Origin: Hypholoma sublateritium FD-334 SS-4 | Taxonomy: Eukaryota > Basidiomycota > Agaricomycetes > Agaricales > Strophariaceae | Direction: 5' to 3' | Length of the DNA stretch: 40,687 nucleotides | Assembly (NCBI GenBank): GCA_000827495.1 | Contig: KN817722.1 | Location: forward strand, 1-40,687 | Shown here: positions 22,813 through 34,076 of the stretch, one piece after another | How the letters are laid out: each line of letters begins with the position of its first letter | Position numbering within the stretch: the first letter of the stretch is position 1 | The notes under the pieces: model-generated | The model's input: the letters and a program-made list of their open reading frames with translations, nothing else | Databases searched by the model: none | What the model was told of the DNA's origin: nothing | Program-made: the position numbers and the translations under genes

Positions 22813-24241
22813 ATGGGTCCCTGGATCGTCTCTCCCCCAACATCTTTCATTATACCTGACCTCGTCTCCCACTGCAAGTTCCCTTTATCTTACCATCCCA
22901 ACGGGGACGATGTTGCGCAACAATCCGTCGAGTGGCTCGATTCGAATTGTCCAGACCTGAATGCCAAGCAACGGCGTGCCCTTCGTGGGCTGCAGGCAGG
23001 CGAGCTCACGGCCTACTGCTACCACAGCGCTCCCGTAGAACGCCTACGCGTCGTCTCAGACTTCATGAATTACCTTTTTCATCTGTGAGTAATTTGCTTC
23101 ACAATGATTAATTAACACGCAGCTGACGCGTGTTGGGACTTCCTTTCACAAACACTCAGCGATAATATTAGCGACGGCATGATGACACGTGAGACTGATG
23201 TTCTCGCAGACGTCGTGATGAACGCGCTCTGGCTCAGCGACAAGTATATGCCGACCAGTGTTCACGGAAAGGAACAGCCAGAGGAAGAGCTGAACCCTGG
23301 GAAACTTGCCAGGGAGTACGTGCCTTTAGTACTCGTTCCTCTATATCTTACTAAATTCATTTGTCTCCAGCTTCTGGGCGCGCTGCATTCCCGACTGTGG
23401 ACCTGGCGCACAATCCCGCTTCAAAGAGACTCTTGCTCAATTTTTCGAAGCCGTTAACATACAGACTCGAGCGCGTGATAACGGTGACGTTCCAGATCTC
23501 GAGTCGTACATCGACGTTCGAAGAGATACTTCCGGTGAGCTTCGACTCTCAGTAACACGACGCTCTTTGGTCACTGATATATCATGTCGCGTAGGATGCA
23601 AGCCTTGCTGGGCCCTTATTGAGTTCGTACTAGATTAATGTGGTCAGATTCCAGCCCATTGATTTGACGCTTTCAGATATGCTCTTGGAATCGATCTACC
23701 GGACGCTGTTGCGGATCACCCTATCATTCAGGCTCTGAATCAAGGAGCGAACGATCTCGTCACATGGTCTAACGCAAGTTGTGTTTCCCCTTATACTGTA
23801 ATGAACGGCCCAGAACTTAAACAATTCATTTACAGGACATTTTCTCGTACAATGTCGAGCAGTCCCGGGGTGACACTCACAACATGATTCCCATTCTCAT
23901 GGAATACCAAGGATTTGATTTGCAGAGTGCCGTGGATCATGTTGGAGACCTTTGCGCTCAGACTATCGATGAGTTTATTGAGAACAAAGGCAAATTACCG
24001 TCATGGGGACCCAAGGTTGACAGTATGGTGGCGGGATATGTACAAGGTTTGCAAGACTGGATCGTTGGGTAAGCACATCTAAAATTCACGCAACTTCATA
24101 TCGGCTAAATACTACTGGATTTCTAGCTCTTTACACTGGAGCTTTCAAACTCATAGATACTTCGGCCAAGACGGTGCTAACGTCAAACGGCACCGTCTTG
24201 TCAAGCTTTTACCCATGGAGGTGGATAAAATTTCTTTATAG
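22813..24241 (+). CDS. sesquiterpene synthase (class I terpene cyclase)
   Basis: Metal-dependent cyclase expected to convert farnesyl diphosphate into a sesquiterpene hydrocarbon. Seven exons (22813-23084, 23160-23315, 23371-23534, 23595-23622, 23677-23773, 23836-24068, 24127-24241) give 354 residues, the usual length. ATG 22813 reads MGPWIVSPPTSFIIPDLVSH. The metal-binding region is NYLFHLDNISDGM, with Asn in place of the second Asp of DDxxD. The pyrophosphate-sensor region is VRRDTSGCKP. The NSE triad motif is NDIFSYNVE within WSNDIFSYNVEQSRGDTHN, and the terminal RY is in SFQTHRYFG. All catalytic signatures are present, so the enzyme is probably active. The product cannot be inferred. The intron that splits the NSE region uses a GC donor. 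No P450 or other tailoring enzyme lies beside it. Confidence 0.93.
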
Positions 24242-24535
24242 AAAGCCTTCCGTTCAATGAAATAGACCATAACTTCAGAAACCCTACACTTTTACTGTTG
24301 TCATCAGCAATGTTTATTACTACATATTTTTCGACATTCTACTAGTATTTCTTTTTGTATCGGTCTTTTGTTATTCTTTTCCGTACCTTATCGAACACCT
24401 TTAGACGCTCGAATGTCAGATTCGGCCTGCTTTCTAAAAATAGAAAGTCTGAGAATGACGTCACGGATGAGGAATGCACGGTGCCCCACTTGAAAGTAGC
24501 CAGTGGTGGAGAATTACGCCTCTTCATCTTCAACT

Positions 24536-25830
24536 ATGAACTACCTATTTCGCCCGATACTGCGTTCTGCTGCTGTCCAACCTACCGCTCTCATCTCTAA
24601 GAATCGCCCGCTTCGCGTTTCTTGCCCCGCTTTTGTGGGCCTTACATCTACAATAACTCATGCACGCCATGTGGCAAGCCAGGTGTCGAACCGCCCGGGA
24701 AGTCAGTCACTTGAACACGCTGCTACAAACGTCAAGGAAGAAATAGGGAACTCCGCTGCTGACCTCGCTAAAGTAATCGCCGGAGCGAATGTCACAGCAG
24801 GCATCGCGGATTCGAGTGCGGATTCATTCGTATGTTTTGATTTATAGCTATGGACAGTAAGCAGAATCAAACTCAACTTTTGAAAGATTGGGATTACTTC
24901 AAAAGTTGCTCACGAGGTCCCGCAGCCAATTCTGACTCTGGGTTTGGCCGGTGAGTGTGGCACGCCGTTGAAAAATGAATTTTTGCTTAATTTGATTTAT
25001 CATAGGCGGCATACCTTACATAGGTGCATCAATGACGACGGTTTATCTGGCGTACAAAGCGGAGCTGGCGTCGCACGGAATTGCGGTGGGGATGGATCCC
25101 GGAGTTGCCCTGACTATCCTCGACCAAGCGCTCAACCTCCAAGTTACATATGGGGCTGTTATGTTATCCGCGCTGGGTGAGCTATTTCAAACATCTTGCA
25201 CATTCCACGTTCCGTTTGACTGAATGCGATCTGTAGGCGCTTTGCACTGGGGTATGGAGTTTGCCGGTTATGGCGGACACAAGGGATACCGACGGCTAGC
25301 TCTGGGATTGGCCCCCATGATGATAGCTTGGCCTACTTTGGGAATGCAACCAATGACCGCCTTGATCGTCCAATGGGTCGGGTTCACGGGCCTTTGGTAT
25401 GCGGATTCGAAAGTGACAATGTTGGGATGGGGTAAGTTAATGCTGTGATCCCGATTCCCAATGACATCGTTAAAAATAAAGATACCGATTTTAGCGCCGA
25501 AGTGGTACTCTCAGTACCGATTCTACCTCTCGATCCTTGTTGGAACTTGGTGCGTATATAATATATGTTAGTTTGGAACAAAACAGTCCGCTCATTATTT
25601 TGGTTAGCATCATCGGATCGCTCGCCGGAACATCCTATTGGGGACCCGTTGCTGGCCATGGCTTCCTCAGCCACGAGTTGGATGAGCTCCGAGAAGAGAG
25701 GAAGAAACATATGCCCGTTTCTAGGGGGACGGTCGAAGGGGCGATAGAAGCTGTCCCTGCGCCGGAGGATGCTGAATATTTTACCGCTATTCACAAGCGC
25801 GACATCAAGAATACCCCTCAAAGCAAATAA
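24536..25830 (+). CDS. TMEM69/DUF3429-type multi-pass membrane protein
   Basis: Start ATG 24536 (MNYLFRPILRSAAVQPTALI). The first 60 residues are basic, Ser/Ala-rich and low in acidic residues, which suits a mitochondrial targeting sequence. Exon 1 ends at about 24831. Following exons read ITSKVAHEVPQPILTLGLAG, YIGASMTTVYLAYKAEL and VTYGAVMLSAL. The hallmark GALHWGMEFAGYGG comes next, then LALGLAPMMIAWPTLGMQP, VQWVGFTGLWYADSK and APKWYSQYRFYLSILVG. The GALHWG...AWP pattern and the order of four to five helices match the DUF3429/TMEM69 family, an inner-membrane protein of unknown function. The tail is hydrophilic and stops at 25830. The gene lies 295 bp downstream of the terpene synthase on the same strand. 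I infer nothing functional from that. Confidence 0.8.
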
Positions 25831-26454
25831 GCGCCCACAACCACATTACCGTTGTCTACCACAAATGACTTTGAACATCTCCGGAAATTTTACTCTGTAT
25901 CGAATACTGTATGTATATCGCATGAATGCCTTTTAGCCTGCGTTCGCAACGGAACTATCGAATTCCGGGTAAAAAAACTGGAAAATCAGGCCCACGGCCG
26001 ATTGTTGCGGGAATGCTAATCGCAAGGTTAGGCAGCAGAAAATTTGTACCATGGAGCGGGTGCTAGCGTATTGAATTCGAGTTCTTCATTTATAATATGT
26101 GTGCTTTACGTATACCTTCTCTAGGAAGAGGAAGAGAGTGAATATTGGAAGGCATTCGGCCCGGTAGCGGTCCGCACTCTGGTGCACTGTTTTCAACACG
26201 CGAACGACTCTCTCACGCATGCTTCAAGTTGGCGCAATATCATTTCATATCGTCCGAACAATCTCTCTCAGACGACGTCTCTTTCCGTTTAGCCAAAAAC
26301 ACGCCATAAACGTATTCAGCACGCCTGTACCTTCCTCACCGCTTACCAAACTCCGTCAATTCTGTTTGCCACTTCGTCCTCGAAACTCGCATGTACACCA
26401 GCGAATCAACATAACTCGTCATTCAAATCAGAATACTCTGGATTAGCACGCGAT
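25831..26454. other. intergenic, no gene seen
   Basis: Contains only short frames; the F-box pseudogene starts at its right edge. Confidence 0.4.
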
Positions 26455-27430
26455 ATGGAGGATTATACCTTTTTTAACGAACTTTTGGTCGTGAATCGAG
26501 CTCCTACCCCAGGTGAACGTGTTATTCTATATCGACTCATCTCCTCTTCCGATGAGAATGAACACATTTCGGGCGACGATGGCTGCTCTGAAAGAGCAGA
26601 TCCACGCCTTGAAAAAGCAGGAGAAGGTTCTCCACGAATATATCTCGATGTACATCGTTCCGGCAATTCCACGAGGACGTTATACGGTACATATTCAATT
26701 GCCCTGACGACACCCGTCCTCTGGTCGAATTTGCACGTCTAGGGATCGAAAACTGGGCAATTCGAAGGTGCTAAGGCATGGCTCCTTCGACGCTCGGGAA
26801 GTTTCCCTCTCGCCGTTTCATTTGGCTACGTCGAGATCGGCGATGAGCTTGTCGATACCTGCCCACGCTGGAAGGACCTCACACTTTCAGCCTATGTTCC
26901 ACGCATTGCCAACCTGATCTGATCCCCCTCTCCTCCGCTCAGTTTCTCTTCACCAACACCACTCAATGCGTTCTGGAACTAGAGGCTGGGCCGATAGCAG
27001 GCTGTATTCGTCGACAGCGTTGACAAGCTTGCACTTTCTTGCCATAGCAGACCTTTCACCCTATCTGCGTACAGTCGAGTGGGCCGATCTAAAGCACCTT
27101 ACCATCCATGGAAGTATTTTTTGGGATTTTACAGAAAATCCCAGGGTAATTATCAGTGCCATTCTTAGGCAAACTCGCCTTGTCAGTTGTGATATTAACA
27201 CGGACAATACTGACATGCCTCTGGCCCTCTGACGGACACGACTTATATAGCGAAATATCGCTTCCATGCCTCAAGATGCTGATAATGACAGAGTGTATAT
27301 CACCAACGCTGGACAACACCGAGGGCATATTTGGATCGATAAATGCGCCGTCACTGGATTGAACGTGTCATTTACAATAGAACTAGTACAAACGGTAGGA
27401 TCTCATAGGCCGGTGACCGTCCCCTATATG
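26455..27430 (+). pseudogene. F-box protein pseudogene
   Basis: The layout of an Agaricomycete F-box protein can be traced, but only by changing frame several times. MEDYTFFNELLVVNRAPTPG starts in one frame. The coiled-coil segment MAALKEQIHALKKQEKVLHE continues in a second. The F-box core (FHEDVIRYIFNCPDD, about 26668-26715) is in a third. TYSIALTTPVLWSNLHV returns to the first and stops at about 26742. Beyond the stop, AKAWLLRRSGSFPLAVSFGY and PRWKDLTLSAYVPRIANLI still read as the expected continuation. LRR-like remains (YLRTVEWADLKHLTIHG; LPCLKMLIMTE) extend to about 27400. Stops and frame changes rule out an intact product. Introns could explain one change but not all. Confidence 0.7.
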
Positions 27431-27842
27431 AGGATGGAATCAGTCCGCCTCAGCGGGGCCGGGCCCGCGTACCAGAAATTCTGGCAAAAAAACCGGGGGA
27501 AGGGGGAAGGCTCCAGCCAATAACTCGAAATCCAAGAACCCCCCCGCCACTCGCAACAAAGGACGGAGGTGAGCCCAATCCAACTCAGATTATCTGTCAG
27601 AATCTCGAACATGGATGCCCCACGATCCGACGGTGCTCCCTTCGATGCTGGCAGAGCCGACTCTCTTGGACATCATGGGACACCTCGTTGAAAGTATCAT
27701 GGTGGACGACAGGGTTAATTGTTGGATCAAGGAAGTTTCGGAAAGCAGCTTGTACCATCTGAACCGCGATCTTGTCGATGCTTTTTGGCATCCTTGGCTT
27801 GGCCAGAGGAATCACAAATGTGCCGCGTCGTGGACGATTCGC

Positions 27843-27974
27843 CTGTGTATACGCAGGAGAGCAACGCTCTCTTATCAGCGGGACCGTCAAGTTGAACTAT
27901 GGTGGATCTGCGATCGCCGTGTATTCGCCGTCGCGCCCATGAACTGGGGGGATCGTTTGCCTGCGTATACGCAG
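27843..27974. repeat. pair of 14-bp palindromes, 118 bp apart
   Basis: CTGCGTATACGCAG (27961-27974) is a perfect palindrome. CTGTGTATACGCAG (27843-27856) differs from it by one base. Weak similarity continues downstream of each (CAAGTTG at equivalent distances). Confidence 0.5.
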
Positions 27975-28026
27975 ATGAATGGTGTTATTCTGTAAGGGAA
28001 ACTTCAAGTTGTAGCTCCGAGCTGGT

Positions 28027-28090
28027 GTAAGGGTGGTCCCTTACAACCATATATAGCGCTGGGTTTAGAGATGGCCATCCATCTCTAAAC
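28027..28090. repeat. two neighbouring inverted repeats
   Basis: GTAAGGG-TGGT-CCCTTAC spans 28027-28044 (7-bp arms). GTTTAGAGATGG-CCAT-CCATCTCTAAAC spans 28063-28090, with perfect 12-bp arms and a 4-bp spacer. Another hairpin, TAAATCAGG/CCTGATTTA, spans 28484-28520. The interval 27430-28833 otherwise shows no gene I can support. Confidence 0.65.
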
Positions 28091-28833
28091 ACGCCTTTTG
28101 GCTGGGTTGGTTGAGCGCCAGCGCTTTCTCCCTTCTTCCAGCTGGACTGAAACAGTTCAACATGGCCGGTATTTCAGTTCTACAGACTGCCAGGAATTTT
28201 TTCACTTTGGAGACGTGATACTACATGAATACATATATATATTATACGAAGCTTTTAGCAGCTATATACACCACCGTTTCCTTCATTTTCTCTATAAAGG
28301 AGCAAGAGCAGCGCAGCGACAGGTATTATTTTTTGGATGCACTGTAACGACGGTGATCGCGTTCCAACTTCCATCCACTTCTCAAGCTTTCCGAAGTGTG
28401 CTGGTTCACTAAATATTGACTAAATAAATCATGATATGGGGAGGAATAAGTGAGATAAATACTTATGAGTGGCTAATATACAGTAAATCAGGTCAATTTA
28501 CAGCGAACTGGCCTGATTTATGTACAGCGCACTAGATCATTAATTTGATGTAGTACAGCCTTGACCCCCAGTCAAAAACGGTTCCTCGCCAGCTGAAGCA
28601 GAGTGATTCGTAGCTATTTGTTTTGTGCCAATCTGTGTCAGAATTTGATTGAAATATACCTAGGTCAGTTGCCATGTAGAAGAATTAGGAACAAATTGCT
28701 AGAATTAGGCCAGAATTGATTGAGCTGAGAATGAGGTAGATCTATTTGAATCGAATTCATAACATATTACGTGATATATGCGAAATATGAAGAAATAGAC
28801 GTGTTTATATTATGATCGCAGCGCCGACATACA

Positions 28834-30797
28834 CTAGGCAGCAGATTTCCCTGGCTCCTTTGCCTCGACGGATAGCTTCTCCCACTTCTATAATCATTGA
28901 GCCATGTTAATATATGCTGTTGGAAGTAATCTTGAATGCTAACCGTCTTTGCCTCTGCAGAGAGACTGTCATAATAAGAGCTAAATTCATCAGTTGTACC
29001 TTTGGGATTTGAAATAGTCCATTCGAGTGCACAAAGGTTCCTTAAAAGAATATTGTTAGAAAGACCCATAGAGCAGAACATATGCACCACCTTGGTGTGG
29101 TACTTGTTTTGCTCGGACGCATCTTCGTTGTTCCTGAACGCGACCGTTTCGCAGGGGCAGGAGGATCGGCACGAAGAGCCATTGAGCGATCACCCAGGAC
29201 CAATTGGCTCGGGACGCCACGTGTCTCGAATGCTTGCGGAGGTTGCAATCCAATATCACTGGCAGGGACTGCAGGGATAAACTGTCCGGCGGTGAATGCG
29301 TCGTTATCAAGAGGATTGTTGATCTGTACATCCAAATTAGTTACATATCATGAGCAAATTTCAGGAACAGCATACGGAGAAATCATAAGATTTGCTGGGT
29401 TGGAGGAAGGAATTGTGACGAAATTGGCGCTGTTCAAGTTCAAGTCGTAGATTAGAATTTTCCTAATGGACAAATAGGAGGTCAATGCACGCTGGAAGAA
29501 ATAAAAGGATGACATACAGCTGCTGGTGGAAGCCTGACAGGAGTGTTGGGTATAATGTTAACAATCGGCACCGGCTGCTTTCGAAGCTATTGGTTAGAGA
29601 TCAGTACGAGAGATGGGCGGAGAACAGTACCTGACGCATAGCAGAAGAAGCCTCCAGGAGAGGCGTCGGCGACATTGTCGTGATCTCTACGTTTTTCGGT
29701 CGCTTGGGGTCAGACTCCACGTCAACGGACCGCTGACGAGCTCGTTTTGTTCCAAGTTGTTCAAGTGATTTCTTCTGCTTCTTAAGCCACGTAACTTTCC
29801 ACCCAGGGAAAGAGTCAGTAGCAATTTGCTCGGCCTTCCAGTCGAGGTCGCAATATTGGAGCTCTTCGAATCGTTTTACCATTTCATTATAAAATGTCCT
29901 GCGACTTATAGCATCAGCGTCTCCCCATGATGAAAATTGCCTCCCTTGCATGGCAAATCCAACAAACAGGGCACGAGCATGCATGCGGATTTCTCGTGCG
30001 CGATGTCCGTCGATGACCTGGCCGTGCTTATCCTGTATGTAGCGCATTGAGACGTTTATTCCTGCGCGAGAGCGACCTTGACCACGTTGAGCACTGGGAG
30101 CAGGGGATGTGGATCGCAACTCCTCGCCCTCGCCTTCCATGTCCACCCCTACATCCTCGTCCTCGTTCTCGTTCTCGGCCTTCCCAGTTATGTTGGTAAT
30201 ACGATCCACTGACAATGTCGTCCATTGGTGTTTATACCAGTACTCAATGAGCGGGTAATCTTTTTGATCAAGCTGTTGGCGCTCTGCTTCAGGAAGCGCG
30301 GGTACTCGATTGAGTAAAGAGTTGTATGCTGTTCTTATGAAGGATTCAGAGGGGTGAGGGGGAATCCGAGCACCGTCGAAGACATACTGCAGAGTCTCAA
30401 ATTTGGCCTTCCAGACCATGTTTTGCTTTAAGAGTTCTGCATTCTCCCGTTGAAGGGCACGGTAAAATTCTTCGGCACCTGCGCTTCGCCTCTGCCAACC
30501 CACCTCCGCGGAGGACCAACTTGAATTCTACGAAAAGAGATGCGTTAAATCATTCAAAATGTATTAAATTGCTGGACGCACCGTCCTCAATCCAGCGCTA
30601 TCAGTGTTATAAGGCCTAGAATATAAAGAGCCTGAGCTTTCTGAACTTTCGATACCTGAAGCCGGAAAGAATTGAGCATGTTCGAATGGAATACCAGCCT
30701 GAGTTGGGAATTTGAATGATGATGTGGGCAAGCTGGGAGCAGGCTGAGGACTGGGAGCACGAATATGTGCTTCAAAGCCCTCTGTTCCCAAATTCAT
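28834..30797 (-). CDS. uncharacterised Agaricomycete protein with coiled coil
   Basis: Start ATG 30797 (MNLGTEGFEAHIRAPSPQPA). Exon 1 is Pro/Ser-rich. A GTGCGT donor at about 30582 leads to exon 2 (NSSWSSAEVGWQRRSAGAEE), which contains a heptad-like segment (FYRALQRENAELLKQNMVWK). An acidic stretch (ENENEDEDVGVD) follows, then a conserved-looking core (HARALFVGFAMQGRQFSSWG; EELQYCDLDWKAEQIATDSF) and a basic nuclear-signal-like run (KRARQRSVDVESDPKRPK). Later exons read VPIVNIIPNTPVRLPPAA, LNLNSANFVTIPSSNPANL and WTISNPKGTTDEFSSYYDSL. The last exon is KWEKLSVEAKEPGKSAA, stopping at 28834. I know of no named domain. The composition suggests a nuclear or DNA-associated protein. It sits with a FunK1 kinase and a transposase, so it may belong to a family spread by transposons. 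Confidence 0.7.
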
Positions 30798-31039
30798 GGT
30801 CACTAGAAGACATTACAGTCAAAGAGACAACAATTTATTGGTACACGACAAATGATGACATAATCGCATATATATAGTCCGACGCCGACATAAGTCCAAC
30901 TGCAAGATACAACGGTGCTAAAGAAACATGAACAACCTCAACAAGACATAGTTCCCATGCAGAGCAGACACTAGAAATAACAAGAGGGGTGTCGACGACA
31001 CCAACCACGCACAGATTGCATACAGAGTGGGATTATTCT

Positions 31040-33928
31040 TCATTTTTTGAGTTGCCCGCCGAGACCGGTCTTCGAACCCCGTGCGTCTGCGCCTGGCAAA
31101 TTTGGGCTTTGTGGGGTTGGATTTTGCTGGCCAAACTCTTTGTAGCTGTCCAAGAAATGAGGACGGGTGTCCCGCGCCCAAGCTGTTAGACGGGGACCAT
31201 CGTCTAGACGTTGGCGCTTGGAACTTCCGGCTGGTTTACATTCTTCAATTGGATGCTTTTCAGCGGGAACAGCAGCGAAAACTGACTCCCAACCCTCTTC
31301 TTCCAAGGTGTATTTGTCGAGTGCTTCAAGGAGTATCTCACGATATGCTTGATGTGTTGCAATATTGGAACCTAGCAGGTACGGCATCTTCGAATAGGTT
31401 GCCTCAATCAGGCGGTGGAGGAATGGCGCGAAATCGGCCCAATAATGGGGCAAATATGGTAAGATGAGAAGCTCAAACGCTTCAAGGGTGATCGATTTCA
31501 GGGTCGCCAACTGAAGCCTATTGTCCGTGACAAACCACCTGTTCAATGTGATCTCTTCATCCCCTGTGATCGCTTGACGTAGATTGCCGCTAGGACCATT
31601 GGTATAATGGCAAATAGTCAGCATGGTGTTCAGAAGACATTCTAAGTCATGTCCTGCGTGATGTCTGAATAGGTTATTTTGCGTGGGTTTCAAGGATTTG
31701 ATCGCCATAAACGGTAAAGTTCCCTGGTATAGAAATGTTAATAAAATGTTTGACGGGAATACAAATAATTCCTCACCGAAGTCTGGTGCGTATCTTGATG
31801 GAGAAAACGCATGAAGTCACAGTCGATGATCATACCGGATGATTCAATGTACTCCAAAGTACCTCCATAATTCACAGGGCCGGAAACATCGACAACACTT
31901 GAAGCAGGATCTTGATTGATGGGGTCTGAGATATTGCCAGGTTGCACCTCGGTAGACGAAGGTTGAGCTCCGGTAGACGAAGGTTGAACTGTGGTAGACG
32001 AAGGTTGGACTGCAGTAGACGAAGGTTGAACCGTGGTAGACGAAGGTCGGGCGGCAGTAGACAAAGGTTGAACGACAGTAGACGAGGGTTGAATGACAGT
32101 AGACGGCTGAATGACAGTCGACGAAGTCTGGATAACAGGAGAGGAAGTAACATCAGCTTCAACAGTAGGGCTGATATCAGACACTACGTCCGACTGAGAT
32201 GCGGAATCAGGATCAAGGCGCATGTTGGCTTTGGTGGACGCAAGTTTGCGAAGGTGTGAAGGAGAGTTGTCGGGTCCGTAATCCCAAAGCCGGTTGATCA
32301 AGATATTATTGATTGACAAGTCACCATGGATGACTTTGGCCTTCGTGTTGAGGAAGTCTAGCACTAAAATTAGGTTTAATATCTTCTTCGTCGCGCAATT
32401 AAAATTTAAAATACTTACTGTTAACGAGGTCAAGATATATAGCAACGAACTCCCGCTTGGAGCGAAAGGAGGTAATGGGGTCGCCGATTGTTGCCGTAAC
32501 CATGCGTCGCTGGTGACGAGCAGGAGGTTTTTTCGTCAACATACCACGGATTGTGTCTGATGAACAAACACATTCTTCCCCGATGCGATACGAAGGACAC
32601 GCATTCTTGAAGAGATAGCCATCTGGATCTTCTTTGATAGTCTTGTCGATGTGCCTGACGAAGTCAATCTCGGATACAACATTTTCTGCCAGAATCCAAC
32701 TGTCCTTCAGGACAAAAAAAGAGCCCGCATCATCCCTCACGATCCAGACCCTAGTTCCACGACCAAACAAAACCGGAGAGTTATGTAGAAGTTTGATGAC
32801 ATGAAATGTAATGGCCGTGGAGGTTGTCGAGTCGTACTCCGGGCCATTGACAGTGATACTCACAACTTCGTTGGTTATCGGATCGAGTTTCATGGTCGGA
32901 TCCCAGCCAAGGGTCGCTGGGCTGGCAAAACAAAATGCAAAGAGTATCCTCAGGAACGTAGCATAATTGTGTCCCGCGAGCGGGAGGGCCGGGGTATAGG
33001 TTTGACCGGCGCGATCCACAACGGCAAAGACGTACTCGAGGCTGCTTGGTTCGCCAAAGATGCCGAGCGCACAGACGAACTGCCTTTGATGTTGAGTGTC
33101 AAAGATACATGCCGCCTTTTCAGCGATTTGCTTGACTACGTGGGCCTCTGCGCCGCTTTTCTGGCCGGTGATTTCGATAAAGGCGTAAATCATGCGCCAA
33201 TGAAGCCTCTCCTGCAAAGTCTTTGTGGGATCATGCAGCTGCTGCACCGCCCGATCGATAAGACATATGTCTGGCTTCAGAAGTGTGTAGCCCCCGGTCG
33301 GGCCTTTCGTAGCAGTGCTGCAGTCGAAGCTGCGATCAAAGGCAGCGCTGGGGCTAACTTTGTGAACGGCCGCTAGGTTGTCCGCGAGATTGTTTAACCA
33401 AACACGAATTCCACTGTCAGACATGTCTTTTGGTTTACAGGGGTGAGAGAGCGTCGTGTGATTGTAAAGGCTGGGAGTTTCTTTGACCTTGTTCAGGTTG
33501 AATGGGAGAGGCAGGACCTGGTCAGGAAAGACGTCGCCATCCACCCAACTAATTATTCCAACAGCCTGTCGTGCATGGCTCGGGTCTTTAAGCAAGATGT
33601 TGAGGAAGCTGGTGTTGACTTCAGTTCGTCGCAACTTCTCGGTGGTAAGGACTCGCTGAGACGGTCGAGCGGGCAAGGAATTGGCTGTTTGGCAACCGGG
33701 CTCAGGGCACGCCAAAGGTAGTTCGTTCTTGATGTAATTCTGGAATTTTTTGGGATTGCCCAGTGCTGAAAAATTGTGCGCGGGAGGGAGGATAGGAAAG
33801 ATAGGTCCTGGGCGGTTCTTGCGTTCAGACATCGTTGAAAGAAGGGAAACCGAGGTATTTTCGTAGTCAGAGAACACAGTAGAGTCGCAGAAGATCGAAG
33901 GGTCGTCGAAGTGCGGCAAGTAAGCCAT
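31040..33928 (-). CDS. FunK1-type protein kinase with repeat insertion
   Basis: ATG 33928 (MAYLPHFDDPSIFCDSTVFS) opens a long exon to about 32424. It carries the FunK1 N-lobe with VLFGRGTRVWIVRD and FFVLKDSWILAENVVSEIDF, which supplies the conserved Lys. A 5' splice site GTAAGT leads to exon 2 with the catalytic loop KVIHGDLSINNILI. The metal-binding motif IIDCDFMRFLHQ follows only after about 160 residues. That spacer is Ser/Thr/Pro-rich and contains seven-residue repeats of the form SSTxVQP. Exon 3 gives GTLPFMAIKSLKPTQNNLFR and RHHAGHDLECLL (the C-lobe), and ends in a hydrophilic tail at 31040. FunK1 kinases are expanded in Agaricomycetes and their substrates are unknown. Catalytic residues are present, so activity is possible if the insertion is accommodated. 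Confidence 0.88.
31951..32136 (-). repeat. 21-bp minisatellite inside the kinase gene
   Basis: About nine in-frame copies of a 21-bp unit begin at 31951, 31972, 31993, 32014, 32035, 32056, 32077, 32098 (shortened to 18 bp) and 32116. The shared plus-strand core is GTAGACGAAGGTTGA. Each unit encodes SSTxVQP-type heptapeptides on the minus strand. Length change in steps of 7 residues would keep the frame. Confidence 0.85.
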
Positions 33929-34076
33929 TGCGAACGACCGCCGACTTTGAGGCTGCCTTGAGGACGTAAAATATCGTAATATCAGAAAGATAGCCTTGAT
34001 TGCTTATGTAATTGAAATTGAACCATGTATACGTTTGGATTGGCAGCAATCTAGAAGAGTCTACAGGTGGAAGTAT

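Noticed and set aside
22813..25830. Terpene synthase plus DUF3429 gene as a biosynthetic cluster
   Set aside because: The neighbour matches a conserved membrane family with no known role in terpenoid metabolism; adjacency alone does not support a cluster.
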